Shown here piece after piece: positions 9,263 through 16,860 of a DNA stretch of 54,991 nucleotides (position 1 is its first letter; each line of letters opens with the position of its first letter). The translations under genes and the position numbers were made by a program. The notes below the pieces were generated by a model. That model was not told the DNA's origin. It saw only the letters and a program-made list of their open reading frames with translations, and searched no databases. Source of the stretch: Pseudocolwellia sp. AS88 (GTDB lineage: Bacteria > Pseudomonadota > Gammaproteobacteria > Enterobacterales > Alteromonadaceae); assembly GCF_030551755.1 (NCBI RefSeq), contig NZ_JAUPEC010000029.1, positions 1 through 54,991 of the forward strand, written 5' to 3'.

Positions 9263-10813
9263 ATGTTTTCGACCTTAATCAGATCTTCAAAAGAGCTTAT
9301 ATCAGCACCTAAAAATTGGCTCAGCTTTATTGCTGGGCTTAGTTTAGTGTTTGCTTATGCACCATTTTCTTTATGGTGGCTCCCTTTTATTAGCATCCCA
9401 CTTTGGTTTTTTATTCTCAAAGATTGTTCAGTAAAAAACGCAACTAAGCATGGATTTATTTTTGGTTTCGGTTGGTTCGCTAGCGGCATTAGCTGGGTAC
9501 ATGTAGCTATAGATCAATTTGGAGGTATGCCTCTTGTAATATCAATTTTGTTAATGGTATTACTGTGCTTATATTTGGCACTATTTCCCGCTTTGGCAAC
9601 TTACCTATCAGCTAAGTTATCTACTAATAAAAAAGCTAATTTGTGGTTGTTCTCGTCATTTTGGCTGATCACTGAATATTTACGTGGTGTGTTTCTAACA
9701 GGGTTCCCTTGGTTATCTTTAGGCTATACACAAATAGATAGCCCATTAGCGAGTTTTATTCCGATCACCGGAGAGTTTGGCTTAAATTCAATTGTATTAC
9801 TCTTGTGCATTGCGATACATCTACTAATACAAAGAAAGAACCTAGTATTGTCACTTACAATCATACTCTCGTTAATCACTACTAGTTCAGTTTTACAGGA
9901 TAAATCATGGGTTATCCCTACCAATAAAACAGTAAAAGTTGCATTAATACAGGGCAATATTAAACAAGAAATTAAGTGGGAGCCAGATCAAGAATGGCCA
10001 ACCATGCTGAAATATTTAGATTTAACACGTGTAAATTATGATGCTGATATTATTATTTGGCCTGAATCTGCTATTACGGCTGTAGAACCTTTAGCACAAG
10101 AGTTTTTAGAGTTAGCGGATAAATCTGCCGCTATACAAAACAGTACAATTATTACAGGTATCTTAAATTATAACTTTGCAAACAAAGAGTATTTTAATAG
10201 CTTAATTACCTTAGGTAAGAAACACCAAGCAGATCCATTAGGAAGCTACGAATATAATGCGAGTAACCGCTACTCTAAATATCACTTATTGCCTATTGGT
10301 GAATTTGTGCCTTTTCAAGAATGGTTAAAACCTATAGCTCCTCTATTTAATCTGCCTCAATCATCATTCTCTTCTGGTGAGTATGTTCAACCAAATTTAA
10401 TAGCGAACGATATTCATATATTACCGCTTATTTGCTTTGAAATTGCTTTTCCAGCGCAATTAAAAGCAAACTTTCAAACAACAACAAATATGTTATTAAC
10501 TGTAAGTAATGACTCTTGGTTTGGTGACTCACATGGACCACATCAACACTTAGACATTGCAAGAATGAGAGCTGCTGAATTTGGACGCCCACTGCTTAGA
10601 GCAACCAACAATGGTGTAACTGCAGCAGTAGATCATTTAGGTAAGGTTATTAGTGTTATTCCACAGTTTACTGAAGATGTTCTTAGAACTGAAATAATGT
10701 TAGTTGAAGGAGAAACACCTTTCTCTATCTGGGGGCAATTTACTCAATGGCTGTTTGCTTTAATAACATTGATCATTTACTTGGTTCACCATTTTACTAG
10801 GCGCTCAAAATAA
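9263..10813 (+). CDS. lnt: Apolipoprotein N-acyltransferase Lnt
   Basis: Inner-membrane enzyme that adds the third acyl chain to the N-terminal cysteine of lipoproteins, completing the pathway begun by Lgt (also in this window). The first roughly 210 residues hold hydrophobic helices. The nitrilase-like periplasmic domain follows, with the catalytic glutamate in WPESAITA (about residue 268), a lysine in the SKYHLLPIGEFVPF region, and the nucleophilic cysteine in LICFEIAFP (about residue 391). A final helix lies at about 490-510. It is 516 residues, normal for the family, last gene of the miaB operon and followed by a strong terminator. Confidence 0.96.
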   Translation: MFSTLIRSSKELISAPKNWLSFIAGLSLVFAYAPFSLWWLPFISIPLWFFILKDCSVKNATKHGFIFGFGWFASGISWVHVAIDQFGGMPLVISILLMVLLCLYLALFPALATYLSAKLSTNKKANLWLFSSFWLITEYLRGVFLTGFPWLSLGYTQIDSPLASFIPITGEFGLNSIVLLLCIAIHLLIQRKNLVLSLTIILSLITTSSVLQDKSWVIPTNKTVKVALIQGNIKQEIKWEPDQEWPTMLKYLDLTRVNYDADIIIWPESAITAVEPLAQEFLELADKSAAIQNSTIITGILNYNFANKEYFNSLITLGKKHQADPLGSYEYNASNRYSKYHLLPIGEFVPFQEWLKPIAPLFNLPQSSFSSGEYVQPNLIANDIHILPLICFEIAFPAQLKANFQTTTNMLLTVSNDSWFGDSHGPHQHLDIARMRAAEFGRPLLRATNNGVTAAVDHLGKVISVIPQFTEDVLRTEIMLVEGETPFSIWGQFTQWLFALITLIIYLVHHFTRRSK

Positions 10814-10847
10814 AAAACCTTATATTATTTAAATATAAGGTTTTTTT
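10813..10847 (+). terminator. Bidirectional intrinsic terminator between lnt and the diguanylate cyclase gene
   Basis: AAAACCTTATATT pairs with AATATAAGGTTTT around a short loop, with a T-run on the + strand after the stem and another on the - strand. It starts at the lnt stop codon and lies 33 bp from the stop of the converging diguanylate cyclase gene, so it can serve both. Confidence 0.9.
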
Positions 10848-10879
10848 AGCTGTTTATTACAAACTTTAATTCATTGCAA

Positions 10880-11842
10880 TTAAACTTTGGAGTGCACGCT
10901 TACTTTATTTCGTCCACTTTCTTTAGAGCAATATAAAGCGGCATCAGCATGTTCGATCCACTCTTCATAAGTTTTAATTGATGGATCAATTTCTGCAATA
11001 CCTAAACTGATGGTATAAGATAAATCAATATCATTATGTTTAACAATAGATTGTGCAACTTCTTTACGTAACCTTTCAGCAAATATTTGAGCATTTTCTA
11101 AAGGTGTGTCTGCAAGTAAAATAACAAACTCTTCACCGCCATAACGACCTGAAATATCAGTTTCTCTTACATGCTGTTTGATTAATGATGAAAGATGTCG
11201 TATCACATTATCACCTACAGTATGTCCATATGTGTCATTAACATTTTTAAAGTGATCAATATCTAAAATCACTAAGCTGCTCGCACTCTGACTACGTGTC
11301 CAACGCTTAAACTCAGCTTGTAAACAGCTTTCCCAATGACTTCTATTAAAGAGCTTAGTTAAACCGTCGGTTTGGCTTAAAATACCTAATTCACCATTTA
11401 GCTTCTCAAGTTCTTGTTTGTTAATGGCATTATCTGTTACATCATAAATCAGTAAACATAGATGCGTCACTAAGCCTGTTGCCGACATTAAAGGAATGAA
11501 TGTCGTATTCTGATACATATAATCAGCAGAACCTGTGATTGGTCTATAATTTTGAAATTTAAATAAATAAGGTCTTTGTTCCCAAATAGTAAAGGCTTTG
11601 TTTTTAAGCATAAAAACAGACTCAGCTTTACGCTTAAACCAATCCTTTGGAATTTCTTCAAATAATGAAAAAATCTCTTTATCTTTTACTTCTCTAGGTA
11701 ACAAGCCACTGTGGTTTTCCATAAAACCATTCCAGATCTGAATTTTATACTGGCGATCAAGGACAACTAAACCAACATCAATCGTATGGAGCATTTCCAT
11801 AAGCCAATGTAATTCATTAATTTGTTCAGTTTCAAGCGACAT
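10880..11842 (-). CDS. PAS-GGDEF diguanylate cyclase
   Basis: Probable c-di-GMP synthase of 320 residues with no membrane segment. A PAS-like sensor region (about 10-135) precedes a GGDEF domain (about 155-316). The active site is intact: GGEEF at 235-239, the metal-binding DIDHFKNVND block (about 194-203), and the product-inhibition I-site RETD at 226-229, five residues before GGEEF. It starts 2 nt after the stop of the response-regulator/CheC gene and ends at a shared terminator, so the two form an operon. Its output is inferred to be controlled together with that regulator. Confidence 0.93.
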   Translation of the reverse strand: MSLETEQINELHWLMEMLHTIDVGLVVLDRQYKIQIWNGFMENHSGLLPREVKDKEIFSLFEEIPKDWFKRKAESVFMLKNKAFTIWEQRPYLFKFQNYRPITGSADYMYQNTTFIPLMSATGLVTHLCLLIYDVTDNAINKQELEKLNGELGILSQTDGLTKLFNRSHWESCLQAEFKRWTRSQSASSLVILDIDHFKNVNDTYGHTVGDNVIRHLSSLIKQHVRETDISGRYGGEEFVILLADTPLENAQIFAERLRKEVAQSIVKHNDIDLSYTISLGIAEIDPSIKTYEEWIEHADAALYCSKESGRNKVSVHSKV

Positions 11843-11844
11843 AT

Positions 11845-12930
11845 TTAATCCAATAAGTAAGAAATTTTATTGTTCAGGGTTTTCATCGATTCTTCTGTGA
11901 ATAATAATAATAAATCACATTTTATCGGGTAATTTTCTATGTTGTAGCTTATTTCAATGGCCAAAGTACGTCGCCAGCGAGAAGAATTAGTCGCAATTAA
12001 TTCGGAAATTTTACGATGTTGCCCAAGGACAACAGGATGTCCTTGGCTAAAATTCATATCAAGTTGCTCTGAAACACCACTTAAGCATGCTCCAATTAAT
12101 ACGTTCGCCATATCCATTAACAATTCAAGTTCAGAGTTTTCATCTAACTCCTGTTTGTAATTCATTAATGTCGCAATATCTTTGAAGCTTGAATCATTAA
12201 GAATTAATAGCGCTTCACCGGATATTCCTGCTCCAATAAAGCCTTGGCAAATACCTGAAGTACTTTCATTCACTTCTACGGCCGATAAAGCCATACTTAA
12301 TTCACTAACTTCAATTAAATTAACATTAGGAATAGGTAATACAACAAATACGTCTAGTAAACGCGCCAGAAGATCGCCCGCTCGCCCCATAGCAACATTA
12401 GCAATTTCTTGATAACAATCTCTGAGATCAGACTCAATAAAGTCAATTTGATTTCTTTTGGTCGGTATACTTTGATCTAGTTGAGCTACAGAAACAGGAG
12501 GTAATTCAATTTTTTCTGATAATGCTTCAACAATAGCTTCAGGTTTTTCATCAGCTTGTGAAGCCGTATAAATACCATAAGCCGAAAGAATTTGGGTTAG
12601 CTTTTCTTTACTAACCGGTTTACGAATAAAATCTAAAGCGCCTAAACTTGTTACCCTTTTATGTGCTGAAGGTTGAATATCACCAGAAATAACAATAACT
12701 AAAGTGGGAAGATCTTGTTCAACAATAGCTTGTAATACTTCATAGCCATCCATTCCAGGCATATTTAAATCTAAGAGTAAAACATCGCCTTTACCTGCTT
12801 TAATTGCTTCTATTCCTTCAAAACCATTAGTAGCAAAACTAATATCGACATCCCAGCCGTCTGGTAAAGATCGCGCGACTTGCTTACGCGCCATATTTGA
12901 ATCGTCACATATTAATAACGGAGTTGACAT
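11845..12930 (-). CDS. Response regulator fused to a CheC/CheX-like phosphatase domain
   Basis: An N-terminal receiver domain (1-120) has acidic residues DD at 9-10, phospho-acceptor D54 in LLLDLNMPG, and the conserved RKPVSKEKL lysine region. The C-terminal part resembles CheC-type CheY-P phosphatases. A perfect D-x3-E-x2-N motif appears in DCYQEIANVAMG, and a weaker second one in ELLMDMANVLIG (aspartate in place of the glutamate). Such fusions can dephosphorylate their own or another receiver. ATG 12930 (MSTPLLICDD) is preferred; an in-frame GTG lies at 12936. The diguanylate cyclase gene follows immediately, suggesting a chemotaxis-like input into c-di-GMP signalling. Confidence 0.88.
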   Translation of the reverse strand: MSTPLLICDDSNMARKQVARSLPDGWDVDISFATNGFEGIEAIKAGKGDVLLLDLNMPGMDGYEVLQAIVEQDLPTLVIVISGDIQPSAHKRVTSLGALDFIRKPVSKEKLTQILSAYGIYTASQADEKPEAIVEALSEKIELPPVSVAQLDQSIPTKRNQIDFIESDLRDCYQEIANVAMGRAGDLLARLLDVFVVLPIPNVNLIEVSELSMALSAVEVNESTSGICQGFIGAGISGEALLILNDSSFKDIATLMNYKQELDENSELELLMDMANVLIGACLSGVSEQLDMNFSQGHPVVLGQHRKISELIATNSSRWRRTLAIEISYNIENYPIKCDLLLLFTEESMKTLNNKISYLLD

Positions 12931-13091
12931 ACACACTTATTTCCTAAATTGACTCAAACAGATAAAAACGGGAAACTTTAAAATAACAAGTCTCTTACTA
13001 ACAATAGATAATAAAAACGAAGACTGCTGATATTTTTACAAAAAAATCCGGTAAACTCTCATAAACTATATTCATTTTACACCATTATACA

Positions 13092-13694
13092 ATGAAATTA
13101 TTTACATTAATCAGCTTTATTCTATTAACATCCTCACCTTTAGTTTACGCTCAAGACACTAACCTACCTGAAAATAGCAGCTTAGTTAAAGCAGGTAGTA
13201 AGTTTGTTACTTTATTAGGTACACAAATTAATGTAGGTGACATAGCACCAAACTTTAAAGTTGTTGATGAAAACTTCTCACCAGTAACTTTTGAGCGTTA
13301 TTCAGGTAAAAATGTTTTGATTTCTGTAGTACCAAGTTTAGATACAGGGGTCTGCTCTGCTCAAACAAAAACCTTCAACGAAAAAGTAGCAAGTCTATCT
13401 GATAAAACTGTATTTATAACAATAAGTAATGACTTACCTTTTGCTCAAAAGCGTTTTTGTAACACTGAAAACATTAATAACATTCAAATATTGTCTGACT
13501 CAGTATGGCGAGATTTTGGTGCTAAGTATGGATTACTAATAAAAGATATGGGGTTATTAACCCGTGCTATTTTTATTATTAACCCCGAACAAAAAGTTGT
13601 ATATAAAGAGTTGGTAGCCAACATTTCAACCCCCCCAAATTATGAAACTGCATTAGAAAAGATTACATTGTTAAGTAGCCAAACCTCTGAATAA
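13092..13694 (+). CDS. tpx: Exported thiol peroxidase (Tpx type)
   Basis: Atypical 2-Cys peroxiredoxin that reduces hydroperoxides. The core matches Tpx: PSLDTGVCSAQTKTF with peroxidatic Cys88 and the resolving Cys123 in AQKRFCNTEN. Unlike E. coli Tpx (168 residues), this protein (200 residues) begins with a signal peptide, MKLFTLISFILLTSSPLVYA, so it should act in the periplasm. No strong Shine-Dalgarno precedes the ATG, but the signal peptide begins exactly there. It is a single gene, divergent from the response-regulator gene, with its own terminator. Confidence 0.93.
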   Translation: MKLFTLISFILLTSSPLVYAQDTNLPENSSLVKAGSKFVTLLGTQINVGDIAPNFKVVDENFSPVTFERYSGKNVLISVVPSLDTGVCSAQTKTFNEKVASLSDKTVFITISNDLPFAQKRFCNTENINNIQILSDSVWRDFGAKYGLLIKDMGLLTRAIFIINPEQKVVYKELVANISTPPNYETALEKITLLSSQTSE

Positions 13695-13752
13695 CTATAA
13701 AAACACCGAGTTCTCACAAAAAAATAAACATTAAATATCAATAAGATAAAAT

Positions 13753-13790
13753 AAAAACCAAATAATATTTAAAATTTATTTGGTTTTTTT
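13753..13790 (+). terminator. Intrinsic terminator after the thiol peroxidase gene
   Basis: AAAACCAAATAA pairs with TTATTTGGTTTT around an AT-rich loop and is followed by a run of T. It ends about 95 nt after the tpx stop and directly abuts the heat-shock promoter of the next gene. Confidence 0.85.
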
Positions 13791-13818
13791 CTTGAAAAAT
13801 AACACATCAATCCCATCT
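13791..13818 (+). promoter_or_regulatory. Sigma-32 (heat-shock) promoter of the Hsp20 gene
   Basis: CTTGAAA at 13791-13797 and CCCATCT at 13812-13818, 14 bp apart, match the known RpoH consensus (CTTGAAA, 11-16 bp, CCCCATnT) almost perfectly. The only gene downstream is a small heat-shock protein. Transcription would start near 13826 and give a leader of roughly 185 nt. Confidence 0.85.
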
Positions 13819-13976
13819 CTTATAGTGTAGTCGCCGATAGGGTCTACATTAACCGCCTGTTCATTTTGAAAGGCACAATAATTCGAAGATTAAATTATTT
13901 TTGAATCGTTAATTCGCAATATTTATTGGCTTTAACTTTATAGATTTTAACAAAATAGTTTATTTAACGAATACAG

Positions 13977-14003
13977 CATATTGCTAACTAAATATAGGAT
14001 ATG
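13977..14003 (+). promoter_or_regulatory. ROSE-like RNA thermometer hairpin masking the Hsp20 ribosome-binding site
   Basis: CATATTGCT (13977-13985) can pair with AGGATATG (13996-14003): C-G, A-U, U-A, A-U, U-A, U-G, one unpaired G13983, C-G, U-A, with a 10-nt loop. The UUGCU strand facing the AGGA Shine-Dalgarno with one unpaired G is the hallmark of ROSE thermometers, known upstream of ibpA in E. coli. Further upstream a perfect 7-bp hairpin (13877-13883 with 13893-13899) could be an accessory stem. The pairing is visible; thermosensing is inferred. Confidence 0.8.
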
Positions 14004-14009
14004 AATATT

Positions 14010-14489
14010 ATGCGTACATCTACAGATTTCAGCCCACTTTACCGTTCATTTATTGGTTTTGACCACTTAGCTGGTTTAATAGACAAAGCTTCTAGAGCTG
14101 ATAAACAATCGTCTTATCCCCCTTATAACGTTGAACTTCTCGAAGAAGACAAATACAGAATAACCATGGCAATTGCTGGTTTTGCTGAAGACGAATTAGA
14201 TATTGAGTCTAAAGAAAATACATTGATTGTTACAGGAACAAAAATACCTGAAGCAAATAAAATTGAACGTAAGTTTTTACATCAAGGTATTGCTGAACGA
14301 AATTTCGAACGAAAATTTCAACTTGGAGACCATGTAAAAGTTATTGGTGCTGCTATGGAGCATGGACTTTTACACATAGATTTAGAAAGAGAAATACCTG
14401 AAGCACTCAAACCTAGAAAAATAGCTATTAATGGTAAAAGCCAGGTACAAAAACGTGTAGTTGATAATACGGAGGAAAATGCCTCTTAA
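14010..14489 (+). CDS. ibpA: Small heat-shock protein of the IbpA/Hsp20 family
   Basis: ATP-independent holdase that binds unfolding proteins in the cytoplasm. The alpha-crystallin domain covers about 30-130, and the N-terminus DFSPLYRSFIGFDHLAGL closely follows IbpA. The C-terminal tail carries KPRKIAI, containing the I-x-I-type anchor used in oligomer assembly. The ATG at 14010 is chosen because AGGA (13996-13999) is 10 nt upstream; the in-frame ATG at 14001 would be only 1 nt from it and lies within the thermometer hairpin. Control by sigma-32 and RNA melting is indicated by the upstream sequence. A strong terminator follows. Confidence 0.95.
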   Translation: MRTSTDFSPLYRSFIGFDHLAGLIDKASRADKQSSYPPYNVELLEEDKYRITMAIAGFAEDELDIESKENTLIVTGTKIPEANKIERKFLHQGIAERNFERKFQLGDHVKVIGAAMEHGLLHIDLEREIPEALKPRKIAINGKSQVQKRVVDNTEENAS

Positions 14490-14522
14490 TATTTAACATC
14501 ATGTTTCCCCCTTATGTTTTTT

Positions 14523-14550
14523 GCCCAGCTTTATAGCTGGGCTTTTTTTT
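14523..14550 (+). terminator. Intrinsic terminator of the Hsp20 gene
   Basis: GCCCAGC and GCTGGGC form a perfect 7-bp GC-rich stem with loop TTTATA, followed by eight T. This is a textbook Rho-independent terminator for + strand transcription; the - strand side lacks a T-run. Confidence 0.96.
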
Positions 14551-14553
14551 GCT

Positions 14554-15360
14554 TTACAAAACGTCGGTATGATGAGTTCTAATAAACTCAGCTATCTTAG
14601 ATTGAACTATAGGCGCATGAGAAATAACCCCCATGTGCCCTGCCTCAAAGACTTCTTGTGTAACATCATCTAATGCATTCACAATAATATCGGCTAAGAC
14701 TTTGCTTAATGTAGGGCTTTGGCTACCTGTCATAATCATGGCAGGCGCTGTGATCTTATTTATTTCATCTTTACCATAAGTCTCAGAGATTAATGCGATA
14801 GAATCTAAGTTCACCTTATTCATCTCATGGGCTGCTCCCTGTTGCACACGAGAAGGTAAACTTTTAAAAAAGCCTTTTATGTTCCAATAATCCATAAACT
14901 CTTCGGCAGCAATAAATAAGTCGTCAACACTAACTCTTTTAAATAAATCGTTCAAAACCTCTTTAATTTCACTACCTTCCTCTATCAAATGAAAGGCTAC
15001 CGGTTCATATAAAGATAAAGAGAGTACTTTTTCAGGCGCTTCTACAGCTAATTTCAAACCTAAAGCTCCACCAAAAGAGTGACCAACAATATGATAAGGC
15101 TGATCCTCAACATGTAAATGCTGCAATGCTTGCTGAATACGTTCTACTTCAATAGATGCTCTGTAGTTTTCAAGAGAACTAAGTGTTTCTTTATCTCCAA
15201 CCGAGCCATAACCTAAAATATCAACATTAATCACAGTAAAGTCGTTTTTTAAGTGTTGTACTAAGGTTACCCATTGCTTTGAACTACTTAACGAGCTATG
15301 CAACAAAATAACCGTAGGCCCTTTGCCCGAAACATGTATGCCTTGCGGTAAATCAATCAT
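14554..15360 (-). CDS. Alpha/beta-fold hydrolase
   Basis: A 268-residue cytoplasmic hydrolase of unknown substrate. The nucleophile elbow is GHSFGGALG (about residues 93-101, serine nucleophile), the oxyanion region is near HSSLSSS (21-27), and the C-terminal histidine is in EAGHMGVISHAP (about 240-251). The acid is likely in the strand before it. It follows atl and the SDR gene on the same strand, with a 44-bp gap after the atl stop, so the three may be one operon. Esterase, lactonase or haloperoxidase-like activities are all possible. Confidence 0.87.
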   Translation of the reverse strand: MIDLPQGIHVSGKGPTVILLHSSLSSSKQWVTLVQHLKNDFTVINVDILGYGSVGDKETLSSLENYRASIEVERIQQALQHLHVEDQPYHIVGHSFGGALGLKLAVEAPEKVLSLSLYEPVAFHLIEEGSEIKEVLNDLFKRVSVDDLFIAAEEFMDYWNIKGFFKSLPSRVQQGAAHEMNKVNLDSIALISETYGKDEINKITAPAMIMTGSQSPTLSKVLADIIVNALDDVTQEVFEAGHMGVISHAPIVQSKIAEFIRTHHTDVL

Positions 15361-15404
15361 CTAAAACCTTATAAAAAACTTAAAAAATAGCGAAATAAAA
15401 ATAA

Positions 15405-15824
15405 CTAAAACTCCAGTTTAAACAGTAGTTCAGCTAAATCAGGAGTCCATTGAAAATCAGCAAGTTTAACTCTACTGCCCATAACAACAACTTGCTCATC
15501 TTGCAGTAAGCCTTTTTGTCGAATAAAAGCATCGCTGCCAGCGGGAAATGATATTTTCCCTTGAGAGTTAATCACTCTATGCCAAGGTACCGCTTGGTTA
15601 TTCCAGCCACCTTCAGGAACTTTACCTAAAGCTTTCCCTACAAGTCGAGCTCGTCCTGGCAAGCCGGCCAAATCAGCAACTTGCCCATAACAAGCCACAT
15701 TACCATAAGGGATCGCCTGCACCGTCTTCCATATTTTAATATGTTGTTGGTTTGCACTCGATCTTTCATTCACAGGCTTATGAAGTCTTTCATTAGCGTC
15801 TTTATGAAAGAAATCTTCTACCAT
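15405..15824 (-). CDS. atl: Alkyltransferase-like protein (Atl) lacking the reactive cysteine
   Basis: Homologue of the C-terminal domain of O6-alkylguanine-DNA alkyltransferases. The helix-turn-helix region with GNVACYGQVADLAGLPGRARLVG (about 41-63) is conserved, but the active-site PCHRV reads PWHRVI (80-85), with tryptophan for the reactive cysteine. That is the signature of Atl proteins such as E. coli YbaZ, which bind alkylated guanine and hand it to nucleotide excision repair. The length of 139 includes about 25 extra polar N-terminal residues. The ATG overlaps the SDR stop by 7 nt, so translation is coupled. Confidence 0.93.
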   Translation of the reverse strand: MVEDFFHKDANERLHKPVNERSSANQQHIKIWKTVQAIPYGNVACYGQVADLAGLPGRARLVGKALGKVPEGGWNNQAVPWHRVINSQGKISFPAGSDAFIRQKGLLQDEQVVVMGSRVKLADFQWTPDLAELLFKLEF

Positions 15825-16483
15825 GGAAGTAATTCACCATTTGAGTGTTTAAAAACACCTGTTTCCTCTAATGATAAGCTATCGATTAAACCTATAATTC
15901 GGCTTGCGGCTTCATTCGCTGAAATATCACCACTATTATTTACCATATCCGTTTGAACATAACCTGGATGATAAATACCAACAGAAACACCTTGAGAATA
16001 TAAATCTTTACTTAATGACATAGCAGCTGCATTTAATGCAGCTTTAGACATACGATAACCATAACGACCACCAGAACCATTATCAGCAATAGATCCCATT
16101 CTAGAAGTTATCATTGCAACCTTACTACCTTCAACTAAATTGCTTTGCAAGGTATCAACAATATTAAGCGGTGCTATAGCATTTACTTCAAACTGCTCTC
16201 TTATGGTATCTAAATTCAAGTCTGACAGGCTTTCATCACGTAGAATTCCAGCATTACAAATAAGTACATCGATAAATACACCAGTTAATGCCTTTTTCAT
16301 ATTAGCAATACCAGCAGATGTTGCTACATCAACATCATTCACAACATTAATGCCTAATTGTTCTAGCTCTGTTGAAGTATTTCTGCAAATTCCATAGACA
16401 TTATACCCTTCTGACTTGAAAATCTTAGCCATAGCTAAACCAATTCCTCGGTTAGCCCCTGTAATTACAACTGTTTTATTCAT
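15818..16483 (-). CDS. Short-chain dehydrogenase/reductase
   Basis: A 221-residue classical SDR. The cofactor-binding TGANRGIG is at residues 8-15, the NAG motif at about 76-78, the catalytic serine in ITSRMGS (about 126), and the catalytic Tyr/Lys in YGYRMSK (tyrosine about 143, lysine about 147). Substrate is unknown; NAD(P) preference is not decided by sequence alone, though the arginine in CRNTS after strand 2 may favour NADPH. It is the first gene of a - strand trio with atl (7-nt overlap) and the hydrolase. Confidence 0.92.
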   Translation of the reverse strand: MNKTVVITGANRGIGLAMAKIFKSEGYNVYGICRNTSTELEQLGINVVNDVDVATSAGIANMKKALTGVFIDVLICNAGILRDESLSDLNLDTIREQFEVNAIAPLNIVDTLQSNLVEGSKVAMITSRMGSIADNGSGGRYGYRMSKAALNAAAMSLSKDLYSQGVSVGIYHPGYVQTDMVNNSGDISANEAASRIIGLIDSLSLEETGVFKHSNGELLPW

Positions 16484-16860
16484 AAAGAAATCCTTTATAG
16501 GTTGAAAGTGTTAAGTACTTTACTCTATAGATATATGGCTACCTAATTCACGAAAACAAGGTAATATGAAACTCTTCATAACATTCTAATTGGATCAATA
16601 TTCAAACATAAAATTTACAGATACACTTTATATAACGTTGCTTAAGCAAAGAACAAAATATATGACTATATTAAAAGAAATAATCACATAATTTTGTATT
16701 TTACAGTACAAAACGTTAGTAAGAGTATGTTATAAATGAAGGCACACGCCAATGCTCTTTTGTCTAGGGGGCTCTTGTAACGTTAGCTTCAAGATGTATT
16801 GTTTTTTCATCAACAAATTATTGTTTTATCCCTGAACTTTACCCTGAATAGAGAGTAAGT
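16484..16860. other. Intergenic region between the SDR gene and malQ
   Basis: A 377-bp divergent promoter region. No ORF of note. A GC-richer patch at about 16740-16790 contains GCTCTTTTG and GCTCTTGT as imperfect direct repeats around a GGGGG run. No riboswitch, MalT box or terminator was recognised. Confidence 0.4.

Noticed and set aside
16740-16790. GC-richer patch upstream of malQ as a riboswitch
   Set aside because: No stable pairing or known aptamer consensus could be traced; only imperfect direct repeats.
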